Shown: piece after piece, positions 58,879 to 64,000 of the stretch
Layout of the letters: each line of letters starts with the position of its first letter
How positions within the stretch are numbered: the stretch's first letter is position 1
Origin: Ziziphus jujuba
Taxonomy: Eukaryota > Streptophyta > Magnoliopsida > Rosales > Rhamnaceae
Direction: 5' to 3'
NCBI RefSeq assembly: GCF_031755915.1
Contig: NC_083387.1
Location: forward strand, 7,012,501 to 7,076,500
DNA: 64,000 bases
Notes under the pieces: generated by a model
The model's database searches: none
Told to the model about the DNA's origin: nothing
The model's input: only the letters and a program-made list of their open reading frames with translations
Position numbers and translations under genes: made by a program

Positions 58879-59138
58879 TGTTGAGATAGTAAAATAATAT
58901 TGACAAACAGTAGCTTGCTTTTCAGTTGATTAAGAATGAATATCTATATATATACACAAAGACTGGGCACTGCACTAAATTGCCCAGACGTGAAATAGGA
59001 AACTACTCTAGAATTAAGGAATTACAACTAGTTACAGAAATCAAGGAATTACAGCTAATTACAAAGATATTACAACTAACTACAAGAATTTAAAATATAA
59101 AGGAAATCTTGGATAATTAATATGCTAATCTGCTAATA
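58879..59138 (-). repeat. 5' LTR of the Copia element
   Basis: 260 bp, matching the other LTR with roughly 14 base changes and a 2-base length change in the (AT)n stretch. Followed at 59139-59143 by the TGCAA target-site copy. Confidence 0.9.
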
Positions 59139-59349
59139 TGCAAAAACTAACAGACGAGGTCATGGTGGTTTTTTCTATCAATATGTGCTAATATGAGAAT
59201 GATCTATATGTCTGTGTAGTAAAAGTATTTCACAGCTTGATATCATCCATGTTATGCGATCTAATCTTTAGTTACATCTTTTACAATATGTTTTTACTAG
59301 TTGCTACATAAGTATGCAGCAAACAATGTGAAATTTATTTATTTTGCAG

Positions 59350-60545
59350 AAGCAAATGCTGCTGTCAAATGCCAGTGCAGTGTTGATGACTCATGTATTA
59401 TTATAGTTCCAGAATGTGGAACAACCGAAAGTTGCAGTAATAAAAGTGGGAGAGTCATAAAAGTGGGAGATCCTAAAAAAGCATTGTCTATGGTGGTCTG
59501 ACTGAATCAGTTATGAGCTTAGGAATTGTGAGATCTACGGCTAGTGTTGGTGTTGCCACATGTACGTGGTCAAATTTAGTACCATTTTAATATTTATTTA
59601 TTTATTTACTTGTGTGTGTGTTAGAGTACTGCCACAAGGAACTGTTTAATATGGAAGCGGTGGAATCAAGAGCTAGCTAGTTTATAATGTTACTGAAGAC
59701 TTTTGGTTAATGTGTGTTTGGAAATAGTAGTCTTTCTATCCTTCATTTTTGTAAAACTTAATTATATCTTTGTATATAAATGTCTTTGAACTGTGACTAT
59801 AGAAATTCATTCAACATATTTCTGTACAAGTAGTTGCTACTAATTAACTACTTATATATACTTATATCTAAAGAATAATGAATTATGGATTAAATTAAGT
59901 ATATTATTGCTCAATTAGTTGTATGTATTCTATATTGCAGTGAACATCATAGCTCTGGCATTGGCATATCTATTTGGGGGATTATTCATCATTGCTCATA
60001 GTAAGTACTTTTTTTATTTGAATATGCAGTAGAATTAGAACAATTTGTTTGTTCTCTGCTATTCTTGCTTCTTGAACTCATACAAATATAATCTTACAAC
60101 TTTCTGAATTTAAACACCAATCAAGTGTGGCCTATATTAGTACTAATTATGAAGTGGATGTATACCAAGAAGTACTTGGGAAAAGAGAGAATTTCTGTCT
60201 TCATTTCTCAGTTGCTGTATCTTTCCTTGTGTTTGGATTAGTACCTCCTCTAGTTTATGGATTTTCGTTTCCGGAGAGCGATGACGGAGACCAGAAGGTT
60301 GGAGCAGTTGCAATGGCCTCTCTTGTATGCATCACATTGCTTGCTTTCGCAAAGGCTCTCAGCCGGAGACTACGCAAATTCCTTAAGACCATTCTCTATT
60401 ATGTTGGTCTTGGGATTTAGCTGCTGTGTGTTTCTTGCTTGGCAGGCGACTTGATCCACAAACTAATGCTCAAGTTTGGATGGTTCCACTCAAGCACTGA
60501 ACCCATCACTTTACCACTTTCTTTGATATGGATACAATTGAAGCC
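59350..60545 (+). pseudogene. 'Membrane protein of ER body'-like (CCC1/VIT1 family) pseudogene, 3' half
   Basis: Exon-like pieces: 59350-59561, 59941-60000, 60126 to about 60545, with good GT-AG borders (T/GTACGT at 59562, TTGCAG before 59941, A/GTAAGT at 60001, CAAG before 60126). Readable segments are SIVYGGLTESVMSLGIVRST, then NIIALALAYLFGGLFIIAHS, then VYQEVLGKRENFCLHFSVAV, SFLVFGLVPPLVYGFSFPES, and after a stop GDLIHKLMLKFGWFHSS. This order matches plant MEB-like membrane proteins, proposed Fe/Mn transporters. Faults: a one-base frameshift in the A-run at 59473-59480, a frame mismatch at the third exon, a TAG at 60418-60420 before the last helix, and no N-terminal half. It begins only about 200 bp from the Copia element, so insertion may have split or silenced the gene. 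Confidence 0.8.
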
Positions 60546-61630
60546 ATACATTAGGATGAAATTTAATTAATTGATTATAATATAGTTTCTACATTTTTGT
60601 TTGGGACCAAATTTATGTGCTATGGTAATCGGCTGTACCAGTTGTGAAGGGATATGTTTTTGTATTTTTAGAATAAAGAGGTAGTATGCTTTATTGGCTA
60701 TGTAGCAGCAAAATCAAATCCACATCTTAAGCCAGCATTAGATGTTTTAAATCTTAAGCCAGCATTTGAAAATCTATGTTTGCAACAAAGCAATACTGTT
60801 TCTAATTGCTTCAGTCATCCTAATTAAAGAACATGTAATTTGGAAACGTAAACGAAGAACAAGAAAATATAGTTTTTTGCAACTTATTACCAAGTCAGAC
60901 AGAGAATGAGTTCCTGAATAGTATACAAAGCAATAGATCATTTTGAATTGGTGTTAGACAAATCATTTTCATATAATTAAAATTTTTATCAATTATATAT
61001 AAGAACAAAAACTAACGATTAAAATTAGATCAGTTATCAAGTTAGTTCTTGTTTGGTAATGCATTGATTTTTGTTTTTCTCTTTTTGATTGTGTGTGGTA
61101 GGGTTACTTTAAAATATATAAAAATAAAAAAATAAAAAAACCAACAAACCAATCTATTGCCAAATGATACCGTATGGATTGAGAAATCAACCATACAAGG
61201 CACTATTTGTTGATTAGAAGGAAAATAAATTAACTTAGAATTCATACTTGCAACCAGAATCTACCCCATTTCATGGTCTAATTAAGCCAAAGAAATCTTT
61301 ATTTAGATACATATCGGTCCCACAAATGTATAGGGAGTGTTTGGAATTTTATTTTATTTTTTTCAGAGAAGCCACCTTTGTATTTTCCAACGGTTGCTTA
61401 TTGTTTGACTTTATGGGCAAACTTATGGGTGCATGGCTGCCATTACCCATTAGATTAGATGGTTTCAGGTCAAGTGAAGTTATTGTCATCCTGTTCATTT
61501 CCTTGATGGAGCCTGCATGGGAATACTATTTATTTCTTTTCTTTTTTTTTTTTTTTAAACAAAATAAACTTTTATTCAGAAATAAAAATAGAACAACTTT
61601 CAGTATGGATTAGAGGTTGAAGCCAACTTG
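60546..61630. other. AT-rich intergenic DNA
   Basis: No gene recognised. Confidence 0.4.
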
Positions 61631-61639
61631 GTCCCTTCT

Positions 61640-61925
61640 TCATCCAAATTTCAGCTACTCACTAGAAATTTCAAATCTTATTAGCTCATGAGCTGCTTTA
61701 TTCATCTCTCTAATAGAAAGAAATATAAATAAAATTACTAAAGTTACTCAACTTTCCTGGAATATCATCCAACTTTCCTGGAATATCATCGACCAAGAAA
61801 CAATCTGCTCCCAAATTGACATCCACTGTATTTACATTATCCACTGCAGCTTTGGAACCACTCTCAACTATCTCACCTTCAATTCTTGCTTCCAAAAGCA
61901 AATCAATACCAAATTTGATGGCCAA
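61640..61925 (-). pseudogene. RNase H-like (RVT_3-type) retroelement scrap
   Basis: Reading minus from 61925: MAIKFGIDLLLEARIEGEIV, then ESGSKAAVDNVN, resembling the A-x-x-x-G-L-x-L-A and VESDSKxAV motifs of RNase H-like domains in plant non-LTR retrotransposons. In a second frame at about 61720-61650 it continues REMNKAAHELIRF, matching the RxxNxxAHxLA motif. The middle contains a 21-bp tandem duplication (61749-61769, 61770-61790) that repeats DDIPGKL. Frame change and small size mark it as a relic. Confidence 0.5.
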
Positions 61926-62185
61926 TAAATTCGGTTGTTAATTAAGATAGCCATTGTTTTTTTGGTTTTGACATTGCAAGCAAGGGAACACTATCAATAT
62001 ATTAGAATATGAATATAGTAATTAATTTCAATCAAATCTTGGTTAAAAAAAAAAATGTAAAAAAATGAAAATTAAATTTTGATTTTTTTTTTTGAAAAAC
62101 AAAATAGTTTAATGGGTTTCAAATACATCCAGCAGGCCTTTAGATATGGACCCCATCAATATAAAAACTTTAGACTTGGACATCT

Positions 62186-63126
62186 GGTTGGGCTATGAAT
62201 GGCCCGTTAGGCCTTTCCACTTTAAATTAATAATGGGAAATTTAGTCCAATACCCACCCAAATAGATGGTAACGAAATATGCCCCTTTCTTTTTCAAAGT
62301 TTTTTTTATCTACCCGCATGTTCCTACTCTACCCTTAATGAAAATATATATATATATATATATATTTTTTTTTTTTTTGTTTTTTTTTTTATTCCTCCGA
62401 GAAGCACAATCCCTGCACTGCTTGGTTTTCCTTCATTTCTTCTTCCCAAACCCACACACAATCCCATTGAACTTTGACGATAAGAAACTGATGAAAAATG
62501 TAATTAATTTCTCTTGAAAGCCAAGAAAGAGTGACATGGGAGCTCAAGAATTTACTAATTTTTGGAACTGAGCACCACGTTTTTAATATACCTTGATGTG
62601 AAAACCCAGCAGCTGGGTTTGCACTTGCTTGGCTTGGGTTTATGACTTCTGTTAAGACACACTTTGAGAGAGAGAACTTGAATGTGAAGAAGGGTTACTG
62701 GTAAGAAAGAGAGGGAAATTGAAGGTGAAATGTGACAGGTGGGATATCAGTAAGAAAGGGAGAGAAATTGTATGTGGTGTGAGGGTATAGCTGGAATAAT
62801 GAAAAGAAAGTGGGTAAATGAAAAAAAATTTGAAATCGAAAGGGCAGTTTTCCTTAAAGCCTTTAAAGCAACGATATTGGACCAAAGGTCCCATTAATAA
62901 TTGAGACACAGCGTCAGAGTTTTGTTTTTTTTTTTTTTTTTTTTTTTTTTTTTGGTCTTTTAGTTGGGCTATGAATGGCCCCGTACAGGCCTTCCCGCTG
63001 CAAATTGCTGTCGCAATCTTACAGCTTTTTGTTTTGTTTTGTTTTTTTTTTTTGTCTTTCGGCTTTTTTATTTATTTATTTAATTTGGTCCGGCTACGAA
63101 TGGCTGGTCCTTTCCGCTGCAAATTA
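62186..63126. repeat. Three copies of a GGGCTATGAATGGCC-type motif
   Basis: TTGGGCTATGAATGGCC with a following AGGCCTTTCC occurs near 62189-62220, again near 62964-63003 with CGCTGCAAATT, and a third, more diverged copy (GGCTACGAATGGCTGGTCC, CGCTGCAAATTATTG) near 63091-63129. The last two are about 125 bases apart. Intergenic repeat of unknown origin. Confidence 0.65.
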
Positions 63127-63478
63127 TTGGAGGCACTGCGTTATAATCTTGCACCCTTTTTGTTTTTTTCTTCAGAATTTTTTGTTAATTCCAATTTGTA
63201 GTATCATTTCCATACCGTAGCTAGTGTCATACTCTTTATGTTTATTTATTATTATTTTTTTTCCCTTTTGATGGAATAATATATATATTTTATGTTGAAA
63301 GTGAATAAATTTAACTCAGATTATTATCTCGAAAATAATATTTTTTACCATTAAATTATCCCATAAAAATTTTGTAAAATAATATATGAAAAATGTAATG
63401 GATCAAATATTAAGGATTTCAAGTAAAATTAGAAAAAAAAAAAAAAAAGAAGGATTGTTCTTTCTACACTACCCAGAT

Positions 63479-63522
63479 ATCTTCCTACACTTTATATTTA
63501 TGTAAATTGACTGAAAAGGAGG

Positions 63523-63561
<39 letters not shown>

Positions 63562-63605
63562 TTCCTACACTTTATATTTATGTAAATTGACTGAAAAGGA
63601 GGAAA
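63479..63605. repeat. 47-bp direct repeat around an (AT)n run
   Basis: ATCTTCCTACACTTTATATT followed by TATGTAAATTGACTGAAAAG and GAGGAAA is identical at 63479-63525 and 63559-63605, separated by an (AT)n microsatellite. Confidence 0.9.
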
Positions 63606-64000
63606 AAAAAAAAAACTGACATTTTTTATTTTTCCTTCCAAATTTTTTTTGGCCATCCTTTCTCTTTCTCTCGAGGGTTTTAATTAAAACGCAGCAAAAA
63701 CTGCCAGAAAGAGGATTTCCAACACGAAGGTTTGTGGCGAAAACTGACAGCATGTGGTGCCCTGCTAAATGCAGTTTCAATATTATTATTATTACTGGTT
63801 TAAGCTCCTTCCAATATGCTATAGACAAGAGTAGAACACCAAAAGCTTGTCATGAGGGTGAGTCGTAGGCACAATGCTTGTTTGTTTCGTTTGATGAATG
63901 TTAGAAAGGAGTCAAACCCTACATAAAAATAAATAAATAAATAAAGATGTTTTAAAAATTTCAAAAGCCAAAAAGGAAAATGTCAAAGGACTTTTTCTGT
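63606..64000. other. Right-edge intergenic DNA
   Basis: No gene seen. Confidence 0.4.

Larger units (their letters stand above)
53315..59138 (-). mobile_element. Copia LTR retrotransposon, degenerate, with nested hAT MITE
   Basis: An element transcribed on the minus strand, bounded by near-identical LTRs (53315-53572 and 58879-59138) and a 5-bp target-site duplication TGCAA (53310-53314 and 59139-59143). A primer-binding site complementary to initiator tRNA-Met sits just inside the 5' LTR. Internal order on the minus strand is gag with zinc knuckle, protease, GAG-pre-integrase, integrase, reverse transcriptase, RNase H: the Copia order. In-frame stops and frameshifts interrupt gag and pol, so it is not autonomous. 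The LTRs differ by roughly 14 substitutions, so the insertion is moderately old. With TGCAA as TSD the LTR reads TA...CA in element orientation instead of TG...CA. Confidence 0.93.

Noticed and set aside
1..64000. CRISPR arrays, operons, riboswitches or bacterial-type systems
   Set aside because: Repeats are microsatellites or local duplications without regular spacers, and all genes are eukaryotic with introns or plant-specific families.

Overview
This is a stretch of nuclear DNA from a flowering plant, most likely a woody core eudicot. The AT-rich, intron-rich genes with GT-AG borders, the S-domain receptor kinase, RIN4, FatA thioesterase and PLS-class PPR genes, the plant-type tRNA-Lys and the Copia and hAT elements all point that way. 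I cannot name the species. By manual splicing I closed eight multi-exon or single-exon reading frames plus one truncated multi-exon frame; the exon sums are multiples of three, which supports the models.

Layout. 1-316: first exon of a two-component response regulator (minus), running off the left edge. 1957-5087: seven-exon G-type lectin (S-domain) receptor-like kinase. 6437-9229: six-exon SAM-domain protein. 9990-14558 (minus): thirteen-exon GPI transamidase subunit PIG-S. 14680-14752: tRNA-Lys(UUU). 15252-19255 (minus): fourteen-exon methionyl-tRNA synthetase whose frame stops before the usual C-terminal tRNA-binding domain. 20.8-22.3 kb: decayed F-box/LRR gene and a shrunken copy of the next PPR gene. 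22606-24411: intronless PPR gene. 24.4-30.1 kb: gene-poor. 30096-33258: RIN4 immune regulator. 35343-37124: intronless CDC45. 41489-43432: RNF4-like RING E3 ligase with SUMO-interaction-like motifs. 44728-45066 (minus): small secreted Gly/Leu/Pro-rich protein. 46448-50204 (minus): FatA acyl-ACP thioesterase. 53315-59138: degenerate Copia LTR retrotransposon (minus) carrying a nested 975-bp hAT-type MITE. 59.3-60.5 kb: broken 'membrane protein of ER body'-like (CCC1/VIT1 family) pseudogene. 60.6-64 kb: AT-rich DNA with short repeats and an RNase H-like retroelement scrap.

The genes do not form an operon or a dedicated pathway. The clearest large-scale signal is microsynteny: from memory, PPR, RIN4, CDC45 and FatA lie in the same order in Arabidopsis (At3g25060, At3g25070, At3g25100, At3g25110), while SAM, PIG-S and the RING gene recall a second Arabidopsis neighbourhood near At3g07170-07200. 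The window may preserve an ancestral block that was split and thinned in Arabidopsis. I found no convincing undescribed biological system. The most unusual points are the truncated MetRS, the mixed synteny, serial local duplications (several of promoters), the nested transposons with readable target-site duplications, and a G-rich tract inside the FatA gene.
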